Position numbers and translations under genes: made by a program. The notes below the pieces were generated by a model, which saw only the letters and a program-made list of their open reading frames with translations, ran no database searches and was not told where the DNA came from. From Herbaspirillum rhizosphaerae_A (GTDB lineage: Bacteria; Pseudomonadota; Gammaproteobacteria; Burkholderiales; Burkholderiaceae_D), in NCBI RefSeq assembly GCF_046025915.1, contig NZ_JAQQFR010000015.1, positions 1 through 64,000 of the forward strand: 64,000 nucleotides of DNA, given 5' to 3'. Each line of letters starts with the position of its first letter. Positions within the stretch are counted from its first letter, which is position 1. Shown piece after piece: positions 53,087-60,379 of this stretch.

Positions 53087-54586
53087 TTAACGGAATGCCG
53101 GTTCGCCGAAACTGCGCAGCTTGCGGCTGTGCAATTGCTCGATGCCGTGATTACGCAGCAACTCCAGCGCGCGGATACCGATCTTTAAATGCTGAGCGAC
53201 GCGTTGCTCATAAAAGCGATTCGCCATACCCGGCAACTTGATCTCACCATGCAAAGGCTTGTCGGACACGCACAGCAAGGTGCCGTACGGAACGCGGAAA
53301 CGGAAACCGTTGGCGGCTACCGTCGCGCTTTCCATATCCAGCGCAATTGCCCGACTCTGACTGAAGCGCAGCAAGGGCGTGCGATGATCGCGCAGTTCCC
53401 AGTTACGATCATCTACCGAGGCCACGGTACCGGTGCGCATGATGCGCTTCAACTCATATCCTTCCAGTTGCGTGATGCCGGCAACGGCATCCTGCAACGC
53501 AAGTTGCACTTCCGCCAACGCCGGAATCGGCACCCACAGCGGCAAGTCATCATCCAGCACATGATCGTCGCGGACGTAAGCATGGGCCAAAACGTAATCG
53601 CCCATACGTTGCGACGACGACAAACCTGCGCAATGGCCAAGCATGATCCAGCCATGCGGACGCAGCACGGCAATGTGATCTGTAATCGTCTTTGCATTTG
53701 ACGGGCCCACGCCGATATTGACCAGCGTGATACCGGTGCCGTCTGCGCGTTGCAAGTGATAAGCCGGCATCTGCGGCTGACGCACCGGCGGCGTACCGGT
53801 ACTCGGCATGCCCTTCATTCCTTCGACATTGGCATTCGGTGTCGTCACGTTGCCCGGCTCAACGAAGGCCGTGTACTGCTGACGATAAGTGCGCAGCTCA
53901 GGATCGTCGGTCGCCTGCATCAGCTCGCGCCCCATGCGCACGAACTCATCGACATAGAACGCGTAATTCGTGAACAGCACATAGCGCTGGAACTGCTGCG
54001 GCGCCGTCGCCGTGTAATGACGCAGACGATGCAGCGAGTAATCAATGCGTGGCCCGGTGAACAATGCCAGCGGATGAACGCCATCGCGCCAGCCGCCGTT
54101 GTCAACTTCATAGGTACCGTTGACGATGCGATCATCCATCTCGGCCAGATCGGGCAAATCAAACACGTCCGGCAACAGACGCAAATGGTCCGGATCCAGA
54201 TCCCCCTCAACGTGAATGCCCTCGGCAAACGCGAAGTGAACCGGAATCGGCAAATCGCTGACGCCGATTTCCAGCGGCTCCTGATGATTGGCCAGCAAGA
54301 GCTTGAACTGACTCAGCAGATAATTCTTGAACAGCGTCGGACGCGTCAACGTCGTCTGGTACGTTCCCGGCCCGGCGACAAAACCAAATGACTGGCGCGT
54401 GTCAGTGTGGGTCACCTTTTCGGTTGTAATGCGCACAAAGGGATAGCACGCTCGCACACGCTCCTGCAACACTTCGCCTTTGGCGAATTGTTTGAAGGCA
54501 TCGCGAAGGATGGCGGTGTTGTGCTCATAGATCTCGATCACGCGATCGACCGCCGCTTGCGGATCGGTAAATTTTTCGGTCAACAA
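53087..54586 (-). CDS. amn: AMP nucleosidase, about 499 aa
   Basis: Hydrolyses AMP to adenine and ribose 5-phosphate, regulating adenylate pools. The N-terminal AMP-nucleosidase domain (about 1-180) and the C-terminal nucleoside-phosphorylase-like domain are both present: VNIGVGPSNAKTITDHIAVLRPHGWIMLGHC and ALDMESATVAANGFRFRVPYGTLLCVSDKPLHGE. The start is uncertain: TTG codons at 54601, 54586 and 54583 are possible. GGAG lies just before the last two, so 54586 is used; there is no suitable ATG. Confidence 0.93.
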   Translation of the reverse strand: MLTEKFTDPQAAVDRVIEIYEHNTAILRDAFKQFAKGEVLQERVRACYPFVRITTEKVTHTDTRQSFGFVAGPGTYQTTLTRPTLFKNYLLSQFKLLLANHQEPLEIGVSDLPIPVHFAFAEGIHVEGDLDPDHLRLLPDVFDLPDLAEMDDRIVNGTYEVDNGGWRDGVHPLALFTGPRIDYSLHRLRHYTATAPQQFQRYVLFTNYAFYVDEFVRMGRELMQATDDPELRTYRQQYTAFVEPGNVTTPNANVEGMKGMPSTGTPPVRQPQMPAYHLQRADGTGITLVNIGVGPSNAKTITDHIAVLRPHGWIMLGHCAGLSSSQRMGDYVLAHAYVRDDHVLDDDLPLWVPIPALAEVQLALQDAVAGITQLEGYELKRIMRTGTVASVDDRNWELRDHRTPLLRFSQSRAIALDMESATVAANGFRFRVPYGTLLCVSDKPLHGEIKLPGMANRFYEQRVAQHLKIGIRALELLRNHGIEQLHSRKLRSFGEPAFR

Positions 54587-54601
54587 CTTTTCTCCAATCA
54601 A

Positions 54602-55203
54602 TTCCAGTTCTCGACGCGCTGCCGTCTGTGTGACTTCACTGATTTTCTCGATTCACATAGAGTGGCAACGTCCGATTTCATTGTACCTATATAAACAAAA
54701 AGGCCAATTCAATTCCGAACGCGGAAAGGAAAACTGACTGTGGGCAACAACGGTATTTCATTCAATTCCCCGGACAGCTAAATTCTTGAATAGAATTAAG
54801 AATTCGACATTGTTTTTTTGGATTTAGCAAAATAAAGAAACATCAAAAATTCAAAATACTCGCAAATCCAAAACATCTGTATTCGCCATTCTTTTGAGTA
54901 TGTAATTTGCGTCACCCTGACGCCGTTTCCATATTGCTCCGCACGAGCAATTTGAGTGCAAATCCCTCGCTTTCGTGCCCTTAAAAAGCGCTGCGCATGC
55001 ACTCCTTGCGGGCAAATATGACAAGCGATTATTTGCGCGAAAAAATAGTTCCCGATTTTATTCAAGAGATCTTCTAAGAAGCGTTAATGAGTGCTATCGT
55101 GGCTGCTCTCCGCGCCTCACGAGGGCTGCTTCCGACGAGTTCTGCTCGCGTCGGTACAAACGGGGAAGAGACTAAAAAACATACTTTCACCAAGAGGAAC
55201 GAC
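54602..55203. other. 602-bp AT-rich divergent intergenic region
   Basis: Lies between divergent amn and the asparaginase gene. An 89-codon minus-strand frame (54796-55065) has no ribosome site or recognisable features and is not called. It contains imperfect AT-rich repeats (for example AATTCTT/AAGAATT near 54781-54804) but no structure I can assign. Confidence 0.5.
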
Positions 55204-56271
55204 ATGTATTCGAAAAAGATCTTCGGCCAGTTTTTGATCCTGGCCTGTGCTGCTCTGGTATCCGTCGCACACGCACAAAAACTCCCTAACGTGATGATCC
55301 TGGCAACCGGCGGCACTATCGCAGGCACCGGCGCCACCAGCACGACAACCGTCGGCTACACCGCAGCAAAAATTGGCGTTGAAGCACTGATCGATGCCGT
55401 GCCTGAACTGAAGAAAGTCGCGAACGTCAAGGGCGAGCAAGTGTTCCAGATCGCCAGCGAAAACATGAACAACGATTACTGGCTGAAGCTGTCCAAACGC
55501 GTGAATACACTGCTGGCGCAAAGCGATGTTGACGGTATCGTGATCACCCACGGCACCGACACGATCGAAGAAACAGCTTACTTCCTCGACCTGACCGTGC
55601 ACAGCAAGAAGCCGGTGGTGATCGTCGGCGCAATGCGCCCATCGACAGCGATCAGCGCCGACGGCCCGATCAACCTGTACAACGCCGTGTTGCTGGCAGG
55701 CAGCCAGGAAGCCATCGGCAAGGGCGTGCTGGTGACACTGAACGACCAGATCAATGCTGCTCGCGAAGTGACCAAGACAAACACATCCACACTGGATACT
55801 TTCAAGACACCTGAACTGGGTTTCCTGGGCTACATCCAAGGCAGCAAGCCATTCTTCTATCGTCAGTCGACACGCAAACACACTGTTGATTCGGAATTCG
55901 ACATCTCGAAACTGGACGTCCTGCCGCAAGTCGACATCGTCTACGGCTATGCCAACATGAACCCGATCGCGCTGAACGCCTTCGTCGCCGCTGGCGCCAA
56001 GGGCATCATCCACGCTGGTGTGGGTGACGGCAGCCTGAACAACATGGTTGCGCCATCGCTGACTGAAGCACGTAAGAAAGGCGTTGTGATCGTTCGTGCC
56101 AGCCGCGTCGGCCAAGGCATCGTGGCGCGTAACGGCGAAGCGGATGACGACAAGCTGGACTTCGTTGTCTCGGATACGCTGAACGCGCAAAAAGCACGCA
56201 TCCTGCTGATGCTGGCACTGACCAAGACATCCGATACCAAAGAAATCCAAAAGATTTTCTACTCGTATTGA
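55204..56271 (+). CDS. ansB: periplasmic L-asparaginase (type II), 355 aa
   Basis: Hydrolyses asparagine (and often glutamine) to the acid and ammonia in the periplasm. The signal peptide is residues 1-24 (ending AHA). The first catalytic Thr is in ILATGGTIAGTG (Thr38), and the second Thr-Asp pair is in VITHGTDTIEETAYF, the two asparaginase signatures. Start ATG 55204 is preceded by AAGAGGAAC; the upstream extension is not exported-looking. It is followed by a MITE-like element holding a terminator-type hairpin. Confidence 0.95.
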   Translation: MYSKKIFGQFLILACAALVSVAHAQKLPNVMILATGGTIAGTGATSTTTVGYTAAKIGVEALIDAVPELKKVANVKGEQVFQIASENMNNDYWLKLSKRVNTLLAQSDVDGIVITHGTDTIEETAYFLDLTVHSKKPVVIVGAMRPSTAISADGPINLYNAVLLAGSQEAIGKGVLVTLNDQINAAREVTKTNTSTLDTFKTPELGFLGYIQGSKPFFYRQSTRKHTVDSEFDISKLDVLPQVDIVYGYANMNPIALNAFVAAGAKGIIHAGVGDGSLNNMVAPSLTEARKKGVVIVRASRVGQGIVARNGEADDDKLDFVVSDTLNAQKARILLMLALTKTSDTKEIQKIFYSY

Positions 56272-56354
56272 TCGCTGGCTCCGCCTGTCCTCCGTTTTAC
56301 CGCTCCCCTCACCCTGGCCTGTGGCGCAGCCCACAGGAAATAGGGGCTTGCCGA

Positions 56355-56475
56355 TAATGCTGTTCAGTTAAGCTCAATCAGCTTCGATTTTTGAAGCGAA
56401 AGAGTCGTAAAAATAAGGGGCGCCGCTGCGAATAACTTCGCAGCGGCGCTTTTTTGTTTTAACCGGACAGCATTG
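56355..56475 (+). mobile_element. MITE-like element, left copy (121 bp)
   Basis: Left end TAATGCTGTTCAGTTAAG (56355-56372). The right end, read on the minus strand, is CAATGCTGTCCGGTTAAA (56475-56458), an imperfect inverted terminal repeat. Inside is a strong hairpin (56420-56449). It aligns along its length with the reverse complement of the element at 59112-59237. No clean target duplication is visible. It carries no ORF. Confidence 0.7.
56420..56456 (+). terminator. strong hairpin terminator inside the left MITE-like element
   Basis: 13-bp perfect stem GCGCCGCTGCGAA/TTCGCAGCGGCGC (56420-56432, 56437-56449), loop TAAC, then six T. It would end the asparaginase transcript, and matches in form the hairpin of the right-hand copy. 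Confidence 0.9.
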
Positions 56476-56540
56476 GGGGTTGCCGGAAACTTTTATATGA
56501 CTAACATGCCAATTTGATAACTCAAGACTGAGGGGCATGC

Positions 56541-56972
56541 ATGCTGTACGACGGAATCGAAGTAACTGATCTAAACGCGATTTGGTGGATAGAAGAAAAT
56601 CAGCGAATAAAAGCGTTACCCATCATTAGTAAGCATGATTTCATCACTTTAGGTTCAAAAACCAAGAATGGCGGCGTAGTTCACACAGCCACCTCAGGCC
56701 GAACCATTAATGGTATTTCAGTGGCGTTAGTTGGCGATGAGGTGCGCTATCCGAATGGGGAAATTGCCTATATCACCTCAGGCGCGGGCGCTGCGTCGAT
56801 ATATGACGGAAAGTCCCTTGCCGTTGAGGGTAGCCATGTCAGCAATGGCGACGTAATCGAAACCAGTGACCAGAAAGGTCACGGTATCGTTATTCGAGCA
56901 GGCATGCCACCCATCCCCGGTTTTCTCGAAGAGGGATACGTACCGCCTCCTTTGGAAGCCTCGCTGGCATGA
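56541..56972 (+). CDS. PAAR domain protein (T6SS spike tip), 143 aa
   Basis: PAAR-family protein: the ISKHDFITLGSKTKNGGVVHTATSGRTINGISVALVGDEV stretch (about 29-68) followed by repeated Gly-bearing strands and DVIETSDQKG is a PAAR fold, which caps the VgrG spike of type VI secretion systems. A C-terminal Pro-rich tail ends PPPLEASLA. GAGGGG precedes the ATG. Its stop overlaps the next start (ATGA), so the two PAAR genes are coupled. Confidence 0.85.
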   Translation: MLYDGIEVTDLNAIWWIEENQRIKALPIISKHDFITLGSKTKNGGVVHTATSGRTINGISVALVGDEVRYPNGEIAYITSGAGAASIYDGKSLAVEGSHVSNGDVIETSDQKGHGIVIRAGMPPIPGFLEEGYVPPPLEASLA

Positions 56973-57457
56973 GGCGCTTCTACATTTTCGAAGGTGACAA
57001 GACCTCATCTGGCGGGACACCGATAGCGTCGCAAGACCACTCTACCTGGCATGGTCGCAAGTACATCATGCTGAACGATAAGGTCTACTGCCCAGCGTGT
57101 AAGAAGACCGGCACTGTCGTTGGACAAGGCGCGCGTCTGAATGACAACTGGATGGGAAAGCGTCCCGCCCTCAATGACGATATATGTGTCTGTGGTTGCA
57201 GGCCGGCGCCAAAACTGATCGCTTATCAGGATAACGATTGGCAAATGATGACTGTGGAAGAAATGGCTGCCCAAGGCTTCGGCACAGTTCAAGACGCTGC
57301 AACGCCAGCAGCGGAGATGCGCGAACACAGTGTGCAATTCATTCTTAGGTCAAAAAAAGGGCGTCCGCTGACAAATTATCCCTATGTCATGGAGTCTGCC
57401 GACGGTCACCGCCTTGAGGGTTTCACAGACAAGGATGGAAAAACTGAGCGTGCCTAG
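56969..57457 (+). CDS. second PAAR-type protein with C-terminal extension, 162 aa
   Basis: An N-terminal PAAR-like half (FYIFEGDKTSSGGTPIAS ... GKYIMLNDKVYCPACKKTG-type, about 4-85) carries cysteine pairs (CPAC near 42-45, CVCGC near 75-79). The C-terminal half (about 108-160: VQFILRSKKGRPLTNYPYVMESADGHRLEGFTDKDGKTERA) resembles the transthyretin-like linkers of T6SS adaptor-type PAAR proteins. It likely recruits or carries the downstream hydrolase. The overlap with the first PAAR gene indicates one operon. Confidence 0.8.
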   Translation: MRRFYIFEGDKTSSGGTPIASQDHSTWHGRKYIMLNDKVYCPACKKTGTVVGQGARLNDNWMGKRPALNDDICVCGCRPAPKLIAYQDNDWQMMTVEEMAAQGFGTVQDAATPAAEMREHSVQFILRSKKGRPLTNYPYVMESADGHRLEGFTDKDGKTERA

Positions 57458-57545
57458 ACGCCGCAAGCGGTCAAATTTACCGTGAAGAAAAATCTAAAAA
57501 TAGCGAACAACGATACACAAACACCTGAAAGAGCAGAGCGGGACC

Positions 57546-58481
57546 ATGATGAATTCGACGAATAAACCGCTAGGCACAACCACGGCAGACAAAGATCATA
57601 CAAAAGTTGAGGAAGTAGTAATCGTTTGTGCATGTAATCGAGATATCACACTGGATGAATTACGCGAAGCGTATCCAGAGAGAAAGAAAGAAATTCTGGA
57701 AAAATTTCTTCCTGATTTGAATGCGACATTTTCGAATTATGAAATTACTAGCTGTTTGAAGAAGGCACATTTTCTGGCACAGGTAGGACACGAATCTTCA
57801 GAATTTTTGTTCACGGCGGAAATACTGAAGAAAGGTGTTGATGAAAAGGACGTATACGATGGCTATAAAGGCCGAGGTTTAGTCCAATTGACGTGGAAAA
57901 AAAACTATACCGCCTACGGGGCTGCTGTTAAAACTGATTTTCTCGATGCAAACAAGGTAAAGCTTGAGGAAGTGAAGTGGGCAACAGACTCCGCGGGTTG
58001 GTATTGGAGACACGCAGGAAGTGCTCATGATATCGATTTAAATCCTTTTGGTGACCAGAACGATATTGTTTATATATCGGCTGCGATCAATGGTGGATTT
58101 AACGGATACGAAGGTAAATCAACTTCTAGGCTTAAGTTGTTGAAAAACGCTGTCGCTGCGCTGCATGTTAAAGCTTGCCCACAACTTGACGCGTTGTTTA
58201 CGGCATTCCCTGAGGCTGAGAAATTCGACTATGGTTCTTATCCCTTGGAAAAGAGTAATGCGTATTACGTGCATGACATGTCATTTGCTTGGGGATATTG
58301 GCACGACCCGAAGTCGACGATGGAAGGTGTAAAGAAGGACTCGACACAGGCAAAGATTGGCTACAGTCGATACTTGGAGTTGCTCGAAATACACCCATCA
58401 AAGTCGAAATTGGGAAGATTTGGCATAACACGAATCAATATGAAGAAGCACGCGGAGAAGCGTGTAAGCGAATTACGATAA
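57546..58481 (+). CDS. GH19-type peptidoglycan hydrolase, candidate T6SS effector, 311 aa
   Basis: Lysozyme/chitinase fold of glycoside hydrolase family 19: HFLAQVGHESSEFLFTAE (about 77-94) contains the catalytic Glu motif, and YKGRGLVQLTWKKNY (about 111-125) is the conserved GRG-QLT-NY substrate loop. There is no signal peptide, consistent with delivery by type VI secretion rather than the Sec route. A C-terminal extension of about 80 residues is unfamiliar. It lies 88 bases past the PAAR genes and 22 bases before a small exported protein. Codon use is more AT-rich than in the flanking genes. The phage-endolysin alternative is less likely because no phage genes surround it. Confidence 0.8.
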   Translation: MMNSTNKPLGTTTADKDHTKVEEVVIVCACNRDITLDELREAYPERKKEILEKFLPDLNATFSNYEITSCLKKAHFLAQVGHESSEFLFTAEILKKGVDEKDVYDGYKGRGLVQLTWKKNYTAYGAAVKTDFLDANKVKLEEVKWATDSAGWYWRHAGSAHDIDLNPFGDQNDIVYISAAINGGFNGYEGKSTSRLKLLKNAVAALHVKACPQLDALFTAFPEAEKFDYGSYPLEKSNAYYVHDMSFAWGYWHDPKSTMEGVKKDSTQAKIGYSRYLELLEIHPSKSKLGRFGITRINMKKHAEKRVSELR

Positions 58482-58503
58482 AATTTTTATTAAAGGCAGG
58501 TGT

Positions 58504-59025
58504 ATGAAATTCTTTGTTTTATTTCTCCTATGTTTCGCGTCAAATTTTGCTATTTCTGCCGGCCTAAAGATAAATGAAAATATTGCCGATGAAGTGATTC
58601 ACAAAATAGATGCGGAAAAAATCACGAACAATATTTACACGCCTAACGCTTATCACTTCATAAAGAAAGACCAAAGCACCCCGACATGCTCACTTGTTGA
58701 CAGAAAAAACCAAAGTAACCTATTGGAAATAATGTCGCCGGAGGAAATGGAATACCCCAACTGCAATAAAATCTGGAAGCCGATTATCGCCAAAATTGGT
58801 AATGATTATTATGCTACGTACAGATATGACGTTGAAGATCCTAAGAAAGTTTTCACTTCGTCCTATCAATTGGTGAAAATTACAAAAGACGGATTTTATA
58901 AGTGCAAGCAAGACGACTCAATCAACGAACTTCTTCAACAGAAAAAAGCAAAGACTGCTGCTGCAATTAGGGCCGTAGTAAAGATGATCGGATGTACTCC
59001 GGTTGCTAATGATCGTGGCGGTTGA
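58504..59025 (+). CDS. small exported protein, candidate immunity protein, 173 aa
   Basis: A signal peptide (about residues 1-19, MKFFVLFLLCFASNFAISA) is followed by a hydrophilic Lys/Asn-rich domain with four cysteines (TCSL, PNC, YKC, IGC), suggesting disulfides. I do not recognise a family. Its place directly after a peptidoglycan-hydrolase gene in a PAAR operon, and its periplasmic targeting, fit an immunity protein that would block the hydrolase in kin cells. AAAGGCAGG is a good ribosome site. AT-rich codons match the hydrolase gene, so the pair travelled together. Confidence 0.6.
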   Translation: MKFFVLFLLCFASNFAISAGLKINENIADEVIHKIDAEKITNNIYTPNAYHFIKKDQSTPTCSLVDRKNQSNLLEIMSPEEMEYPNCNKIWKPIIAKIGNDYYATYRYDVEDPKKVFTSSYQLVKITKDGFYKCKQDDSINELLQQKKAKTAAAIRAVVKMIGCTPVANDRGG

Positions 59026-59103
59026 CGAAATTAGTGTTCCGGCACACATCGCAAAAAATGAAATCTATTTCTTAATTCTTGATGTGCAGTGAAAAAAACG
59101 CCC

Positions 59104-59111
59104 GTACGCGG
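59104..59111 (+). repeat. 8-bp direct repeat, left target-site copy
   Basis: GTACGCGG, directly before the right-hand MITE-like element and repeated at 59238-59245. Confidence 0.75.
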
Positions 59112-59237
59112 TAATGTGCCGTTCAGTTAAGCAAAAAAAATGCCGCTCCGAAGTCATTCGAAGCGGCATTTTTCTTGATTTTGCAGCTACATCAATACCA
59201 AAAATCGGGCTTGATTGCTCTTAACTGAACGGCATTA
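59112..59237 (-). mobile_element. MITE-like element, right copy (126 bp), flanked by 8-bp repeats
   Basis: Ends TAATG...CATTA. The terminal inverted repeats share a perfect 15-bp core (59117-59131 with 59220-59234); with the outer bases the left end has a two-base insertion relative to the right. It encloses a stem-loop AAAAATGCCGCT/AGCGGCATTTTT. On the minus strand it aligns with the left copy at 56355-56475. The 8-bp direct repeats GTACGCGG on both sides are a target-site duplication. It carries no ORF, so mobility would depend on a transposase elsewhere. Confidence 0.8.
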
Positions 59238-59245
59238 GTACGCGG
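59238..59245 (+). repeat. 8-bp direct repeat, right target-site copy
   Basis: GTACGCGG, identical to 59104-59111. Joining the two flanks restores a terminator stem (A-run, ACGCCCG, loop TACG, CGGG-C-CGT, T-run). Confidence 0.75.
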
Positions 59246-59313
59246 GCCGTTTTTTATTGCGAAGCGATGAGCAAGTTCAAGGTTCCTGGTGCCTTGAAAC
59301 GCTGCCGCCAGAC

Positions 59314-59889
59314 TCAGATACCGAGCGACTTGCCCGCTCCCAGCAACGTCGCTACGCCAATGATCGCGAAGATCAGTGCGGCGATAGCATGCACGATGCG
59401 CACCGGGATCTTACCGGCGATACGGTCACCCAGCAACACGGCAGGAACGTTGGCGATCATCATGCCCAGCGTCGTTCCGGCAACCACCGGCACAAAAGCG
59501 TGATACTGCGCCGCCAGCGCGACCGTCGCCACCTGCGTCTTGTCGCCCATCTCCGCGAGGAAGAAGGCGATCACGGTGGTGCCAAATACGCCGAAACGCG
59601 CGAACTTGGCTTCGCTCTCATCAAACTTATCGGGAATAAGCGTCCAGATCGCCATGCCGATGAAGGACACGCCAAGAATCCAGCGCATGGTTTCAGGCGA
59701 AACCAGTGAAGTGATCCATGCGCCCAGCGCGCCGGCAAAAGCGTGATTGGCAATGGTCGACACCAGAACGCCCAGAATAATGGGAATCGGTTTACGGAAT
59801 TTTGCAGCGAGGATAAAGGCCAGCAGTTGCGTCTTGTCGCCGATTTCAGCTAAGGCGACTACGCCGGTAGAAATGAGAAATGCATCCAA
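59314..59889 (-). CDS. TMEM165/GDT1 family (MneA-like) cation transporter, 191 aa, TTG start
   Basis: Inner-membrane transporter with two homologous halves, each carrying the E-x-G-D-K-T signature: ALAEIGDKTQLLAF (near 12-25) and FLAEMGDKTQVATVA (about 110-124). About six hydrophobic segments are visible. MneA of Vibrio exports manganese, and the yybP-ykoY riboswitch upstream here supports the same role. The start is placed at TTG 59889 (MDAFLISTGVVALAEIG) with GGAGAA upstream; the ORF's longer frame runs into the riboswitch leader. Confidence 0.92.
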   Translation of the reverse strand: MDAFLISTGVVALAEIGDKTQLLAFILAAKFRKPIPIILGVLVSTIANHAFAGALGAWITSLVSPETMRWILGVSFIGMAIWTLIPDKFDESEAKFARFGVFGTTVIAFFLAEMGDKTQVATVALAAQYHAFVPVVAGTTLGMMIANVPAVLLGDRIAGKIPVRIVHAIAALIFAIIGVATLLGAGKSLGI

Positions 59890-59944
59890 TTGGGTTCTCC
59901 ATGGCCGGACAGAAAACAATGACCACGCCTCTCCCCGGCCATTC

Positions 59945-60062
59945 CGGAGGGCAACGTGGTCAAAGGTCTTGTCAAGCGCTTAGGACCGCTTATGCCATGA
60001 TCGTGTGGATCAAGTATGTTGACATAAGCCCCTCCTCAGGGTGGAAGGCGACTACTCCCCAA
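59945..60062 (-). ncRNA. yybP-ykoY manganese riboswitch (leader of the TMEM165-type gene)
   Basis: On the minus strand the leader shows the family's conserved elements in order: GGGGAGTAG (60060-60052), the internal GTCAACATAC (60023-60014), and the ACAAGACC-type block near 59973-59965. A downstream stem GACCACG/CGTGGTC followed by ATTGTTTTCT could be the expression-platform terminator. The riboswitch senses Mn(II) and would raise expression of the exporter when manganese is abundant. Identification rests on conserved strings and position. Confidence 0.85.
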
Positions 60063-60379
60063 TGACCCGCGCATTTTACTCAATTAGTTTTTAGGCGTCC
60101 ATAGAAAATACACAAGGAGACAGGAACCAAGCGCGGTAACGAGACTCTTTACTAACTAGCTAGTAGACGCACGGCAAGCTTTACGACTCCGGCGCCAGGT
60201 ACTTGCGCCGGCAAGCCTCTGTCATGCTAGGATTTCCGCCTTTGCAGCCGCGCCTTCATTCATCGATGACAAGAATGGAGCCAATGATGCAGGTGACACC
60301 AACCTCGACCTGAATCCGGCCGCACTCCCGACCAACCGTTGCTGTTTTTGCACAGCATTAATCATTCGACATCTCGCCT
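60063..60379. other. 317-bp intergenic region between the riboswitch and opgD
   Basis: No gene found; it holds the divergent promoters. A hairpin CCGGCGC/GCGCCGG (60189-60195, 60205-60211) and a CTAGCTAG palindrome are seen. A nine-codon ATG frame near 60284 is too short to support. Confidence 0.4.

Noticed and set aside
54796..55065. 89-codon minus-strand frame in the amn-ansB gap
   Set aside because: AT-rich region, no ribosome site, no hydrophobic or domain pattern; chance frame cannot be excluded.
56355..56475. Clean target-site duplication for the left MITE-like copy
   Set aside because: The bases flanking its ends differ; only an offset, imperfect repeat (GGGG-TTGCCG at 56343-56353 and 56476-56485) is present, which is not enough to claim one.
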